A stretch of DNA of 64,000 nucleotides from Rhea pennata. Its lineage: Eukaryota > Chordata > Aves > Rheiformes > Rheidae. Position numbers and translations under genes: made by a program. The notes below the pieces were generated by a model. That model was given only the letters and a program-made list of their open reading frames with translations. It had not been told where the DNA came from and did not search any database. Below, piece by piece: positions 1-14,300 of the stretch (the stretch's first letter is position 1; every line of letters begins with the position of its first letter). The stretch spans positions 15,537,501 through 15,601,500 of the forward strand of contig NC_084673.1 in NCBI RefSeq assembly GCF_028389875.1. Direction: 5' to 3'.

Positions 1-857
1 CTTTCCATATCTCTCCCGTGTGTTTTTCCACCCACACATGTTCCATTGCCTTATCCCAAAGGATGTCTTTATTCCGCCCTTATACTTTTGGTTTCTCTAT
101 TGTTTTTTTTAATGCCTTTCTTCTTGATGGATTGGGTCGTTTTGCATGTCACGCAGCTTGAAAGAAAATTCCCCTTTAGATGCTTTCTTTGAACCAAATC
201 CTGTTTGTCTGATATGCACACAGTGAAATTCAATCCTGAGCAAAAGAGCTACCTACCTGCTGTGAAGAACCTATTTTGAAGGACAAAATGGGACAAAGGC
301 CTCAGATTGGCCCCCCTAAAGGAATTAACTTCACCCACAAAACAATTCTAGTGGCCCCAAAAAAACTGTGACCTTTAGGATTGTAATTGTGTCTAGGTAT
401 TTTTGTTGGCATTTCTTATTGCTGTGGTATTTTTAGAGTAAACTAGAAATTTGAAATTCCTTAGATTTCCTTTTTCAAATATTGATAAAGTATTTTTGAT
501 GAAAAAGTAAAAATAATAAGAGTGATTCAAATTCTGCCGTTATTTTTTTCCCATTTTATCCAGCCTTGATGAGTAACACAAAGGGGATGGCTACTTGGGA
601 GCAGCACATAATGTACGTTTCACTATGGGCTTATACAGAATCGTGTAGATTCTGCAGTGGACTAAAAGCAGCAGGGGGACTGGAAAGTGTGTATGTTGGT
701 GAAAGACTCCAGGACTTCCATCTAGTTGGCTTAATGAAGAAAAGGTTTAGGATGACTTATTTGCAGTCTAGAAGGAGCTCATATTCCCAAGAAGGAAGAG
801 TTATTGATAGACAGTTTTCCTTTGTGGCAGATAAAGGCATAAGGAGAACCAATGGCT
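1..857. other. Non-coding, nothing recognised
   Basis: AT-rich sequence with a C/T-rich start. The 97-residue ORF at 566-859 has no known domain and ends in the adjoining CR1 fragment, which argues against a gene. Confidence 0.7.
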
Positions 858-945
858 AGAATCACAGAATCAGTAAGGTTGGAAGGGACCTCTGGAGATC
901 CTCTAGTCCAACCTCCCTGCTCAGCAGGCTAGAAGGCAAAGCTAG
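858..945 (-). mobile_element. CR1 LINE 3'-end fragment
   Basis: Reading on the + strand, AGAATCACAGAATCAGTAAG is followed by GGTTGGAAGGGACCTCTGGA and then GATCCTCTAGTCCAACC, the reverse complement of the characteristic avian CR1 3' end. The terminal ATTCTGTGAT-type 8-bp motif is at the left end. Only the 3' tail is present, the usual 5' truncation. The right boundary is approximate because identity fades after the CTGCTCAGCAGG motif. Confidence 0.85.
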
Positions 946-3900
946 CAGAACTCCCAGACTGATTGACGCTGCACAGGTCACCATGGTTCATCAGGGTGTG
1001 TGACAGATTCTCATGTACAGGGCAGTTTGAAGTCCTGACAGACTGTCTTGCTAAAATGCCTGTGTTAGCACAAAGATACTCCCAGCCACGGACGCTGGCA
1101 AGACCATCTCTTGCACCTTCATGTAGAGGCAGCGATGTTCAGTTAGTGGCCAGCGTTCACATACTTCACCAGGTTGGTTGTGTATTACTGTTTGGGTGCT
1201 CAAGTAGGGGTTAATTCAGACATCTTATGTGCTGCATTAAGGCCAGGCCTTTGTCAGACAACAAAGATGGATTTACAATATAGGAATATTAGCCTTTATG
1301 AACACTACAAAATATAACATCACACAGTCTGATTTTCAAAGGTCTAGAGCACAAGCAGTGCTTAGCATTTCTGAAAATCAAGCTGTAGCTAATTAACCCC
1401 TACATGCTAGTGAGTTTAATTACTTTTATCACTTAATTTAACAGAGAGAAAGAGAAGCTCTAGGCTTCTCCAAACTTAGCAGCAACTCTGTGGCCTGAGC
1501 AGAACTCAGAAGATCCTGAATAACCATCCAGTCACTACTCTTTCCCCCTTTCAAATTAACTTAGTGTTTATAACACAAATGCAATCCATTATATAAGAGA
1601 GACCAGATAAACTAGAGGAACAAACACCAAGAATACACCTGACTGCATTCCGTTTCAGAGTCGCTATGAGCCTGCCAGGAGCACATCCTGTCTTTAATTA
1701 TACTGAATAGGTCTTGGTGATTTGGTGTCCTACATCAGTATTAGGAAGCTTGGGCACTGAATTGCTATAAATCAAGAGCTTTGCTGCTCTCACAACAAGC
1801 CCAGTGGGAGCCTGACTTTCTCAAAGAGCTTAATTAAAGAGTGCTTATTGTTAGCTCACCCTAGTAGCCCATTAGAGCGCTGCAGAGATTTCTGTTCTCC
1901 CGCATCATTGTGAAAAGTGGGACAGCCCTTGCTTCTTAGGAAGGTCTGTGTTCATAATCACTTCCTTACATGTCAATATGGTCCTGGTGATCTTACAGTC
2001 ATGTTGCAATTAGTTGTTGATAGGTGTGAACAGAGCGTTTCTGAATAACTGTTTAGGGAGATACTGTTGGCTAGACAGTTATTCAACACAGTCATAATTT
2101 TCCACATAGCTAATACTGTGTCTGGCTGTATCCCAGTGTGGAGGATTAATGTATGACATTTCCAAAAACATCCTCAAAAGCGTGTAGGTCCCTGCCCTCT
2201 AGTGAATGCAGCCCCTTGTGAGTTGCAGAAAGTACGAGGAGCTCAGGTTCCTCTGTCATTAAGGCCCTTCAGATATGTTACTCAATTTTGACTTGCAATC
2301 CGTGTCACAGTGAGAGCTGTGCTGCGGTGTAGTTAAATGAATTATTTAGACCATAATCTCTCTCAGTCCTGGAACCAGGCTTTATTTTTTTGTGTGTGTA
2401 TAAGGTCTAGTGTAATCAGGCCCTCATGAGTCTTACGCATCTTGAGCGGGATATTTTTATGTGGTTAAATATTAACAAAGTGGCCTGCATACTCAGAGGA
2501 CAGGGTGGGTATGGAACAGTGATATTTTAGGCCTCTACCTATGCTTTCTATTTGTTGTATCATCTACACATGTGAAACAGAGGGGGTGATGATATCATTT
2601 GGGTTTGGCTTGCTCCCCTTATGGTACAAGTCCAGTTGTATTGATTCCCCAGCTTGTCCCATGCACACCCCAAAATCATCTCTGTACAGATGCTATCGCG
2701 CAAAGTCATTTCCAACTTGTGCCTCCTGGAGTGCTGAGAGCGAGCTTTTCAGTTTGATTCTGAGTGGACACTTCTCCACATTGCAAAAGCAGAAGTGGCT
2801 GCCTCCCTTTGAGCTGTGTTTGGGAAGTATTGCAGCCATGAAGCATGTTCCACTGCTCTTCCAGAAGATTGCACAGTTCCTGGCTCTTCTGGCCAAGCCA
2901 CATCTCAAAGGAGCTGGGAGGATTCATTGAATCGGGTTTGTCCATTACTAAGAGTTATTTCTCAATGCATTTATGAAGCCATCCTACCTCCAAATTCCAA
3001 CCCGGATGTTTGGAAGCTTCAAAAGAAATTTTGGACAGAGCAAAAAAGAGAGGCACTCTCATGGATCTTGAAGTTGTCCTTACTTTGCATGTCCTCCTTA
3101 CAACTTCCTCATCCTTGTATACTTCATACCACCGTATGGGAGATGATACACAGATTGCTTTAACCACATGCATCATCACTGTCTTCCTGACATCTAATTT
3201 CTTTCTCTTTCCTCTTTCCCTCTTGGGCAAGTGTTTGCAAGATCTTAATGGAGAAGGAGTTTGTCCTGGAGATGAACTGATTATGGAAGAGAAGTTCTAC
3301 CTGTCAGCAAGTTATGTATTCTAATATATAAAGCTGTCAGTGTGTCAGTGTTGCTTGTGCTCGGTTTCATGGCTTAATGATTTGTCCAGTGCTACTCACC
3401 ATGATGTTTCACTATGGGGATTCTGTACCGATTCAGATACAGGCAAACACAAATTCTTCAGCTGTCTTTTGGCACAGGTTAAGAAACAGTGTAAACCCCT
3501 CTATGCCCACACTCAATCACTGGATGAAAAATATCCTCTGGCTGCGGTCCTGAACAGCAAGTCGGCCAGAGGGAGCTGAAGCACTGTGCAGAGCACAGTG
3601 TGTCCTGCACAGCTTCTCAAATGCCTCCAAAATGAGCTGGATTTCTGACATGAAGCAAATTGTTTGCTTTCCCCGTCCCTCTGGATACAGTAGATGCTGT
3701 GTCACAGTCAATGATAGCTTTGTGTGTCAACCACAGCATATGCTGGGTTTGGGAACCAGTTTAGGGTACGGAGCAAGGGAGTTGCTGTCCTCAGCCTGGG
3801 ACACCTGCCTGTTGCAGAGTAGGTCCCGGGACAGAGCCAGCTCGCACCGTAGAAGCACAGGGAGGCAGGATTTCCCAGCAAAGCATAATCATTTTCCAGC

Positions 3901-6900
3901 CAGCTTGACTCATTAGGCATGTGGAGATGAAGATCCCTAGAGACCTGACAAAGGAAAAGAAATGTTGCTCCAGTCATTTCAATGTGAAAAAGATCTGTTT
4001 TTTCAAGACTTGTGGCAGAGGCAGGCTCCTGTCTTTGAAGAAGGATGTTAAGCAGCAAAGTTGCATATTTGGCTGAAGTATCCCCTAATACTACTACCCA
4101 ATGCACAGCAATGCAGGTGATGAAAATATAATTGTCAGCTCATTTAGGTATAATAGTATATTTAGAGAAATGGCCAGGCAAACCAGACCAACACATTTTT
4201 TCAGGGCAAACTTGATATCATGGCAAATTGCTCTATTTCAGTGTTGTTACCAGAGGAAAGGATGGTTCCTCTGGTCTCCTTGAGCTTTTATATGTCCAGT
4301 GATGCTTCTTCTATGCCAGTGCCTACAGTTCTACTTTGCTATAGTGCTATCTCCTTCTTTAGTAGTGTATTTGGGCTGTCACAGCCCAAGGAAGGGAGCC
4401 AAGACTCTGTGTAGAGTGACCCACACCAGTTATTGTCATGGGGAAACAGAACCTGTGTCTTAACCTAAAACTCTGTTATGTTGTTGATGCTGAAAATAGT
4501 AAGTAAACCAGAAGCATTACCAAAGTGGTGTGGAACATAGTAATGAAAGCAAAGAACAAAGTAAGGAACATTCATGGTTGCTGTGAGGCTGACCCAAGCA
4601 AGTACAAATCAAAATCCAAACTCTTCCAGCAGCTGAATTTTTCTTATTTGCAAACTACATCCTTCCAAGGTTGGAATTCAAAGGCAGGTTTCCTTTGTTC
4701 GTTGAAATAGCTGTGGTATTGGAAGCAGCAGGTTACTTTATTTTTGTGCCTTTATTGCAATTGGATGACAATGTTCCATAGCTGCTGAAATCCAGAGGTG
4801 ATGTAGGTCAGTGCTATGTGCTTGATTGCCCTCCTGACCGATATATTTTACGAAAGTTATTGTTGAGTGTGTTAGTCATAGGTACAGCTGTGCCACATCT
4901 GGAGATATTATGAACTGAAGAAAAGCCTACTTGTGTTACTGGGTTATATAAAATGGAGAGAGTTTGAAGCACGTAGGACAATAGCACTACCATTATCTTT
5001 TTAGCTTTATACTTGTATGAAGTAGAGATTCAGGAATGCACTTAAATCAAAGGGCTGCAGCTATGAATTGAGGATACTGGGTTGGGCTTCAAAATGGAGA
5101 ATAGTGAAGTTACTGAATTTTTGCTTAAAAATAAACCAATAAAGTAAAGGAACATAACTATGTACTAACTGTGAAGTGTGAGCTTTTTGAACAAAAAGCA
5201 GCCATTTAGCTCAATTTGATAATTGCACTAATAATGGAAACCTAAATCCATTTTTTTTCATTTTATTAGAATGTAACTGGTTTTTATCCATCTGTAATTG
5301 ACACATTAGCAATAATAATAATGATAATAGTAATAATATTCTTATAAAGTGTCATAGAAAATAGCCTACTGGATTTTGCCACAGTTATCCTGAAAGCTTT
5401 TTCTCTGTCCTGCATTCATGCTAGTAGAGTCATGTGATTTCAAATAATTCTGGACTAAAGACTGAGGTTCTTTCCAGTTCTCTGAGAAGAATTTTACTGA
5501 GGCTAGTGATAACCCTTAGAAAAGCATAACTCCCATCCTCACCATGCTTTATCAGTGTTAATAAGGGCTTCTCCATACAGGAATAGCTAAGTAGTTATTG
5601 TAAAATCAATTTTAATGATTGAATTCTGAATGCTTTTGCAGAAGAAAACACTATGTTTAGTGTTATAATTATACTGTGGGGGTATTTTCGACATACACTA
5701 ATAGACCTCCTCTTGAAATTGATATTATCCTGGAATGGAGTAGATCAAATCACTGGAAAATGCATGCTCTTATCTGAATATATGATATTTAGTCTTTTAT
5801 AATATCCTCTGTACTTAGTGACTGTTGATCTGTTGCATTTAGGTATCAACTCGTCCTTATAGAAAGATAATGACAGGCTGTTCAAGACTGCCTACATTAG
5901 ACTTCTCAATCGAGGCTGATTCTTTGTGTCCCAAATTGAAGGATATTGATTAATTTTGACAGTGTCTGAAATACGTTCCTTCATTACCAAGGACTTACAT
6001 ACGTTTCAGACTTGTAGTGCTGTAACAAACTCTAGAATTCCGTTCTTTAAGGATAAAGACTGAGAACAAAGCAATATTGGGCACGTCCATAGCAACAGAT
6101 AGTAATAGTGTAAATGGTAAATTCTGTAAGGTGCTGATGAACAACCACCAACGTCATGACAGCACTAATGGCGTCGAGCTGGGCCCAGTGTGTCTGACTG
6201 TACGTCTGGCAGGAGCCTCGGTGGATCTCTCTCCCCTCTCTCCTTCAGATGGGTCTTTTAAAATCTCCAGAACTCTCTCTATTGTATTTAATGTTTCGCA
6301 CGCTTGTGTAGTTCCATCAAATGAAACAATCAGCCTTGTGAAGCTGCATGTATCACCTTTCACTGCAGACTGGCAGATTTCCACTTGATAAACTGACTCA
6401 ACAAGTTTCAAACACGTCAGCTTTACCTCTTCCCTTTCCCTAAACACGAGTGAAGATCGAAAGCTGCTTCTTTCCTGCCGTCTCATCTGAAATGGCGAGC
6501 TAAGGACCTGAGTGCATTACATGTCATGGTAATACTTTTTAGCAGTGCACACCCAAAGCTACTCCTTCCACCACACACATTTCAACTAGATTATCTTCTA
6601 TACTAAGTAGGATAAGATTTTCCTCATTATTTACTAAAATAATGCTGGCAAGAAAACTGTATTTTGCACAATCACTTCTCAATGTAAAACAGTTCCAGGC
6701 TAAATATATTCTTCTAAGATATGTGCTTTGGGCATCTGTTTTCATGCTGTGTTCTCTCTACAAGCAGCGTTGAAGATGCTTTTCTTTGACATCAATGTAT
6801 GCAGCGTGGGTAGATCTTAGAAGAGAATTCTGCCTGAAGATTTCTGTTGTCTTTATGTTCAATCAAAGGATATAGCTCTAATTTTTCCCATTTGTAAATC

Positions 6901-9900
6901 AGTATGCTACTGCACACAAATTGCAGTCATATGCTGGGCTGAAAATCCTGGTTATACCTTCCAAGCTAGTCTAAAAATAGAGCTCAGGCCATGCAGCCCC
7001 CAAAGTTTAAATCCAGTGCTGCAGCCTCCAGGGTAGCCTAAAAGAATATGTATTCTTCATAGTACATTGTTACCTCTGCCGCACTCATTAGAGAATTGAT
7101 ATTCACGAAGGCTTACTGTCCTTTCAAATTTTGCCCATTTGATGAGGACACAGGAGCAAAGGCCCTGTCTATTACCATTCTGAGAAGATTTTTAGAAAAT
7201 CTGCCTATGCGCTCTCCCCTGTGACTTCACGAGGGGACACCTTTCCACTCGCTTTGGGAAGCATATGCAATATCAGTTTTGTAATCAAAGAGATGCAATC
7301 TAGTTTTTCAAGGTTATTCTTTTTTATAAAGGTGTCAGACTTCTACAAAGTTGAATGTCTCACCTTTAGTGGTCAACAATACATACTACGCCAAAAACCT
7401 CTCAAAGGCAACTCTTGTCAGTCTTAGAGGTCATGCTCAAATAAACTGTCTGCGTACACAGGGAGCCCCACCCAATCAGCTTATTTTGTAAACACTTCAG
7501 TACTTGTTGCTAGCATAGCCTTTGGGTTCAAAGTTTTCTTTTCTTTACGTTCCTCCGAAAGAGGAAGTTTCCTGATACAGAGTGTTAAGTCCCTTCGTAG
7601 TTGCGAGCAATGGAAAGCCAACCTAAAGGGCAAAATGCTACTTCCAAAAGCTGGCAAATAAGCATGCAAATGCGTCAGCTCTGCCAGTCAGCCTCAGGAT
7701 GAGTAGTCTGTCCTGTGGATATCCCAGTTTCCAGCACTCAACACACAGGTTGCAGATGTTTTTGCCTCTTATTTTCATTTTTTGCAGTCCCTCAACGCTG
7801 TGGGCTGTTTGTGATCAGGCAAAGCTGTGCATTCAAACTGCTGCTTCAGGCTGGTCAGAGCAAAGCTTGCACTGCCCCTTGTGCAGACACAGTTATCAGG
7901 GTGGCCCTGACATTTCCAGTCCACTTTGGAGATGAGTTGGTATAAGACTTATATTTAAAAGAATGGACTCTGCCTTCTGATCCGGAAAAGCAGACAAGAA
8001 AGAACAACCATATTTGCTTATTATTATTATTATTGACTGGGCAGACGCCAGTCCACTAAAGTCCCCAGGTCCAAAAATCTGAACAATAAGAAGTAAACTT
8101 TCTTTGTAGAAAACAGAAGTTGTCACAGTTCCCTCTTCCCCAGCCTGTCAGCACAACTTTAGACTTATCTGGGTTGGGTCACAGCCAGCTTGTCCTTATT
8201 CCAGCCTTGATCCTGGCAAGACACTAAATAAGCCGATCAACAACTCCACCCAGCTCCAGCAAGCAAGACCTGAAATAGAAAAGCACACCGAATGCTAACT
8301 GCAAACTAGGAGATCTCCAGTGTCCTCTCAGAAGCCACAGGGAAACACCTTGCTCAGAGACCATTCCCTTGCTTTCTGGCCCCAGTATCCTTTGATTAGT
8401 GCTATCTAAAGTAACTGATCATCCTGAAGGATCAACAGGGACAGTGGATTTTGCCCATGGCAAGCAGGAAATTAGTGCTGAAGTCACACAGTTCAGGCTG
8501 TCTGTGGTGCAGCCAATCTTGGAGCAAGACTGGCTGTTCTCTGGGACTACCAAGATCTTCTCATAGCAGGAATCTGTGCAGAGAGAGCTCAACAAATGGT
8601 CCTTTGCACTTCCTAAGGGTTGCTTCTTAAAAGGCAGGCAGTGCACAGGGGGACTGGCCTTCTTTGCCCTTTTCCTGGGCTCCCCTGGTGCCAGAGCAGG
8701 TGCTCCAGTTCGTGTGCAAGAGCCTGAAGCTCCTGCTCATGCAGCCTCATTTCAGATTCAGCAGATATTCTCATGGCCTCCTCCTCCCTCCTGCGGAAAA
8801 ATCCTGGTCTGCTCTGTTGGCTTCAAACTGTAGGTTCTTCCTTTAGAGCAATCCTATTGAACACTGAGGCTTCCCCAACCCCATCCCAGACTGTGACTCT
8901 AAACTTACCTACTGAAGTTTAAAGATTAAGCAAAAGGTTTAGGAGGTCACTAATCTCTGATGAAAGCTGCTTTTCCAAGGAGAGGACCCACCTGAGTTCT
9001 GTGGAAGACTCTCTCTCGCTCTTTGTAAGAGAAACTCTCCTTCCTGCCAGGGGCTGTGATAAGCCCCTGGGAAGACGTGGCCAGGAGCCCCGTGAGACAA
9101 CCAGCCATGTTGGCCAACGAAGAGGGCAGGCAGTGCAGAACTGGTTGATTCGGGCAATTGGTTGCACCACCCACAGTCATCTGCAGAGGGTTCCCAAACA
9201 CACATGCGTAGACATCTGAAAGATTGTACTGCTTAATCATGACTGGGCAAAACTCCTTGTTCCATCCTAATATATTGGTCATGCTTTTAACTCGTCTTCT
9301 CCTTTGTCTCCACCACTCTCCCTGGAGGCAATTGCCTTGCTGGCGCCATTCACCAGCTGTGGCACCATCGATGCTACTGCTAACCTGAAATAGTGGGGTG
9401 GTGAGACACAGACTACTGTGTTTGCTGAGGATTTTTAAAAAGACTTTAACAAGAAAAGCCTGTTCTTTTCTCATCTGTAATTGGGAGTAGTGGTAACTTG
9501 GCCTCTACAATAAAATGCTGGTTTTCAGTGGAGAAATTCACTGGGATTTCGTATCACTTTAAGTATATGATCCTGCCTGCAGTTTTTGATTCTAATTCTC
9601 ATAACTCAAATGTTCCCAAGAGGCTCGTTCAATCTGATAAGACTTTGCTCACAAGAAATTATGTATTTATTTGCTGAAGAGAAGACAGCCAGAAGGGTTT
9701 TTTGAGCAGATATAAATGTGTGAACAGTTAGGCAGAGACTATTACAACAGCTTGTGTAACAGCATGATTGAATGACAGGTAGCATTTAGTCAGCCGCCTA
9801 TTTGGGTGGAGGGCTGGAGAGCCCTTCTCCCAGTGCGCTGCTGAACTTCCCGAGACATGTAAATCACACGAGCTGCTTCTGCCGATGTGGGTTAAGGGGT

Positions 9901-11119
9901 CCCGAAAACTACATCTCCTCTCATCTTTACTGGAAAACTGATCTATTAGAGGAATCTAAATCTTTGTCTTTTCTGACCAAAAACATGCCGAGATGGTGGG
10001 CAGTCATCATGTATAAGAGCAGAGTATGAAGATGGAAAAAAATGTCCCTTTGGTTTGAACTAAGTCCTGAAGCTACTGTTAATTCTTTGCAAAATTTGCC
10101 ACCCACAGAATTGCAGCATATTAAAGTCGCCAATCAGGCAAAACTATTTCTCCGGCCGTCAGGGCCACTTATTCAAATGAAATGTCTACATGCTCTGTAT
10201 TTGTCTGTTACTCAGCTGGGGCAGCACGTGAATAGCATTTGCTAAGACTGTTAGATGATACATTGGCTCCTTGTAGTACATACTGGATTCTGCATCTTTA
10301 GAACAATGTAAAATATATTTAAAAAAAAAGAAAAAAAAGGAAAGTAAACTATTGCATCCATATACGAATGGAAAATAATTTAATTATGAAATGAAACTGC
10401 TATATAGCACTGCAAAGAGGGCAAACAAATGAGAACTTAACCAAACGAGAAAATTGTCAGTCTTTCAGTGCATAACCATTTTGTTCTGAACAGCAGCAAT
10501 TATGGAAATGTGCAGAAGACTGTTTCACTGATGATAAATCTGCAGTATGTCAAGCAATATTTGAAGATTCATATTTAATTACTGTGACTGCACAAATTAA
10601 ACAGTGGAAAAAAAGTTGTCGATATTGTTTTTTAAAGTGGAGAAAGAGAGCCAATCCAAAGTAACATCGTTAATGTCGGTAACTAAAAGAGGTTATTTGC
10701 CTGTAGGCTGAACATTGTAATAAAGAAGGTATGTCACTTACTATGCACTTCTGAACATGTTTGGCAAGGTTAAGAGGTGAATAGCCAGAATGATTATAAT
10801 CAGGGTTGGTAATGATTTTCTTAGCTAGATCCTGAATCTGAGCATATTCTTTGTGGTTTTGGTTGCTCATAACTCTAGGTCACAATTTGATTTACCTTCC
10901 CCCCCCGCAAAAAAAAATCATTTTAAAGCAAACGTGTGCCCTGAGCACACGACATGGTTTCCCAACAGCCGATGGGGCAAATTTTGGCGGCACAGTTCAC
11001 GCGGTGTGTGTCCCCCGCCGCGTGTTGCGGTGTGCTAAGCCAAAGAGGACCTTTTACTCCTGCTTGCTGCTGAACTGGGCTGTCAGCCACAAGAGCAACT
11101 TGTTCTGGTAAAGAGAAGT
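946..11119. other. Upstream intergenic (or unrecognised intronic) sequence
   Basis: About 10 kb with no exon I can defend. ORFs up to about 170 residues (for example 2541-2930 + and 8950-9474 -) look random, overlap on both strands and show no conserved motif. In mammals the gene upstream of NPAS2 is PDCL3. I found no PDCL3 motif here. Confidence 0.65.
8018..8034 (+). repeat. (TTA)n microsatellite
   Basis: Short run of TTA/ATT units in the upstream non-coding region. A diffuse AATAATAAT-rich stretch also lies at about 5310-5340. Confidence 0.8.
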
Positions 11120-11345
11120 AAGGTGTGCTCCTGGTGCCCTAACTTGCTGGCCCAAGTGACATGGGTTCAAATCCCAGCCCTGTCACTGCTGCACTCTGGC
11201 GCCTTCTGTAAACTTTTTTGCCTGGATTCCTCATGTATCAAATAGACGTAATATTTCTGTGTAATGATTACCTCTACAAAGTGCTTTGCAATCTAATATT
11301 GAAGGGCTACACGAGAACTGGTAATAAATAATACTAGACAGCAGG
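11120..11345 (+). mobile_element. MIR/CORE-type SINE
   Basis: Contains a tRNA B-box (GGGTTCAAATCCCAGCCCTG at 11163-11182), then TTCCTCATGTATCAAATAGA in place of the MIR motif TTCCTCATCTGTAAAATGGG, then TACAAAGTGCTTTGCAATCT, the usual CORE-SINE 3' part, ending in an AATAAATAAT-like tail. This order matches the MIR family, which predates amniote divergence. Copies in birds are few and old. Confidence 0.72.
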
Positions 11346-14300
11346 CAATATTGCTGTAAAATGTAGAAGAATTAATCACTGTGTCTAAAAACACCACACT
11401 GAATTGCTCTAAAGGATGCAGTGTTTTGTGGGATGTATGAATGGGAGCGTTTCCTTGAGAAGATGCACTGTGTGAAGTAGATTGTGTGCCACGCTCTGCC
11501 GCAGTTGTCATGGCAAGTATTCATATTTCCCATAGCAACGGAGCCAGTAAATAACTGTATAAAAAGCTGCCTTAAGTGACCAGGGCACAAGTTAATTCTC
11601 TCGTTGGCATCCTTAACTTGGGGGCTCTTCTTTAGATGAAGCGCTCCACTGAAAAGCAAGCTATTCCTTCTGTTTGTGTCATGTTTCCTCTTCATAGTTT
11701 CGTTATGATTCACCCACTGGTTGCTACACTAGTGACACTATCTGTGCCATGTCTATACTACTGCACGGTGCCTGAATGAACTGAAGGAGCTGAGGACAGG
11801 GCAGCAAACCCACAGCGAATGCTGCTTTACAGCATTTTGTGCAGTTGCTGTATAATGCAGGTCAGGTGAAGTTCTGCAAGTGAAAGGACCGAAGCTCTAC
11901 AAGAAACAATGCACACTTTTCATTTTTAGAGTCTCTTTCTCTTGTTTTTTCTGTACTTGAAATGACTTTTATTCCATAAACTAGCAGCACCATCAGTATT
12001 AAGGGCAGGCATATGTATTAAATGGACAGGAATGGAAGGATAAAAAGTGTGGGAAGCTAGAAGGTGTCACTATAGCACAACAACTCTTGGTTAGTGATTC
12101 TCCAAAGCAATACTGCAGTTTTTAGCCATAACCAAAAGAAACCTGTTCTAAACAGGCATTTCCCAAGCAGTGGTTTGCAGTGCTCTGAGAAGCTACAAGC
12201 TTTGGTCTGCAGAACCATATTGCTTGTATGCTGGTTGAAATGAGAAATTGCATACAAAGATAGATGGTATCTGTGAGAACCATGGACACTTGACAGCAGT
12301 TGGTAAATGCAAAACAACCAAGAACCATTGTGTGGAACAGTTCACCTAGCACTTCTCTAGCTGCTCCCAGGTGTGCTGGAAAGCCACTTCTCTGCTGGCC
12401 ACAGAATGTGAATCCTGTCCCTGTCCCCGGAAGAAGAAAGCAGATGGGGTTTCTCGATGTGGGCACGACTAGGAGGATCTCTCAAGAAGACAGTCAGGGA
12501 TGGGTGGAAGGTCTAGGGGTCAGATGAGAAGGGTGGCAGTACTTACATCCACACCATCACCATCATGGGGCCAAGAAAAAGAGTCAAGCTTTCCAAAGAA
12601 AAAGAAATCCAATCCACATCCCACAGGTCTCGCTTCTGCAGAATGTGTCCCACATTTCATTATACCATGTGCATCAGACTGCTCTCTTTCCAGTCCCAGC
12701 CCTTCATTCACAAGCCCTGACCAAAACTGATGATTGCAGTGGACTGAAATTCCTGTTTAGATGAGGAAAGTCCAACTGTCTTGCATTTTCACTTTCTACA
12801 GAAATAAGAGCTATGTTCATGAAAATGTAATCAGACTCTTAGAGCTGCGTAATACAAACTGATTTCATGAGGTCAGTGGGGGAATTGTTTCTACTTATTT
12901 GGACTGACTTTTTGCAACATTGCTGCTAGATGAAAGTTGTCACATATGTTTATAGCATCATTGTTGATTCTCTGATGATGTTCAGCACCTCCTCTATGCC
13001 CATAAAAATGGTGTGCATTTTTGTGAGCTGAGAATGCAGTAACATCCCACACAGTTCTGTGTATTTGTTGACAAGTTTCAGTATCATTTAGGTTTTTAAA
13101 CACAGTGGTAAAATCTCACAGACTTGCATTTTACCTTGCTTTTGTTTACGTATGACCACAGCAGCACAGCATCAGCAATGCCCGATGCTTTGGGTCCTTC
13201 CTGCTCCCAGGGTAAAATCTCTATTGAAGATCAGGTGAATTTTTTTATCCATTCATCATTTTATTTAGAAGGTTTCTGTGTTTTTTAAAAGGTAGAAGAA
13301 AAACAGTGGAAGGTACCCAAGAACCCTGTTGACTTCAGTGTACTTTGGCTCAAGGGTAGACATTGTTTTCTTTGGTGTGTATCTTAGAAGATCATTAAGA
13401 AAGGTGTTTGGAGAGCTGTGCCCAGAGCCCTGCATTCAGGACTCCTGTCCTTTCTAGCTGCCAGGTTATACTGTCAGTGGTCCCTCGGGGCAATCAGGCT
13501 GCTGCATTCTTTTAGAGAAGCGCTGGTAGAGCTTGTGCTCAAGAAGCCACCACTTGACATTAATAAACTGGCAGACTGTCAAGCTATGCCTAATCTTTCC
13601 TTGGTGGTTAAGTTCATGCAACTGTTTGTGGTCAGTGAGTTTACAAACAAATCACTGGTGTCAGATGTATATACAGATATACGCATCTGTATTTTTTAAA
13701 AAATCTTTGCCAGTCATGTAATAGGTGTGTAACAGAGGGATTGTTAACCCCACAGTCCTCTCACAGTGGATTAAAACTGAGCGTCCTGTCTGCAATCTAC
13801 TGGGTCTTTCCACAGCCTTAAATATTCTTGAATTTAATGGCTTCTTGTCAAGCTGCAGTGCTGGGAAGGTCACTTTTCCTTGAAGAAAAAATTTTACTTC
13901 TGCACAGAATAAAATCAGGCAGTTGCTTTTCTTTTCTTATCACACTGTTGCATGCGATTTTGCAGGAGGAGAGCTCTCCATCAGCATGGTTGCATGGAGG
14001 ATTAGCAGGGCAGTGTGCGCTGCAGTATTTTGGGGATGCAGATGCCAGCCATCTTAATGCCACCCTCACTTCCAATTACTCAGTTTCTCGCTGAGATTAA
14101 AATGTAGTTGAGAGCCCTCTGGCTGCAGATTAATCCCAGCAGAGCAAAGGAGATGACCAGCAGTGGCTGGGAGACAGATTGGAAGGTATGGGGACAACTA
14201 AAGCTGTTCCCTGTCTGAATTTGGCCCCACTGCTCTGCTCCTCAGCACACATTTTGTTTTTTGCTCACATTTGCAATGCAGAAGTCTGGTCAGACACCTA

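Noticed and set aside
2541..3324. Cluster of overlapping ORFs of 70-130 residues
   Set aside because: Frames on both strands overlap, none resembles a known protein, and no convincing splice sites or retroposon signature were seen.
6154..6486. 110-residue reverse-strand ORF
   Set aside because: Its composition looks protein-like, but a 103-residue + strand ORF overlaps it and no family match is evident. A translated search would settle it.
8950..9474. 174-residue reverse-strand ORF
   Set aside because: It is the longest ORF outside the GC-rich zones, but two other reverse frames are open over part of it and the sequence shows no recognisable domain. Treated as chance.
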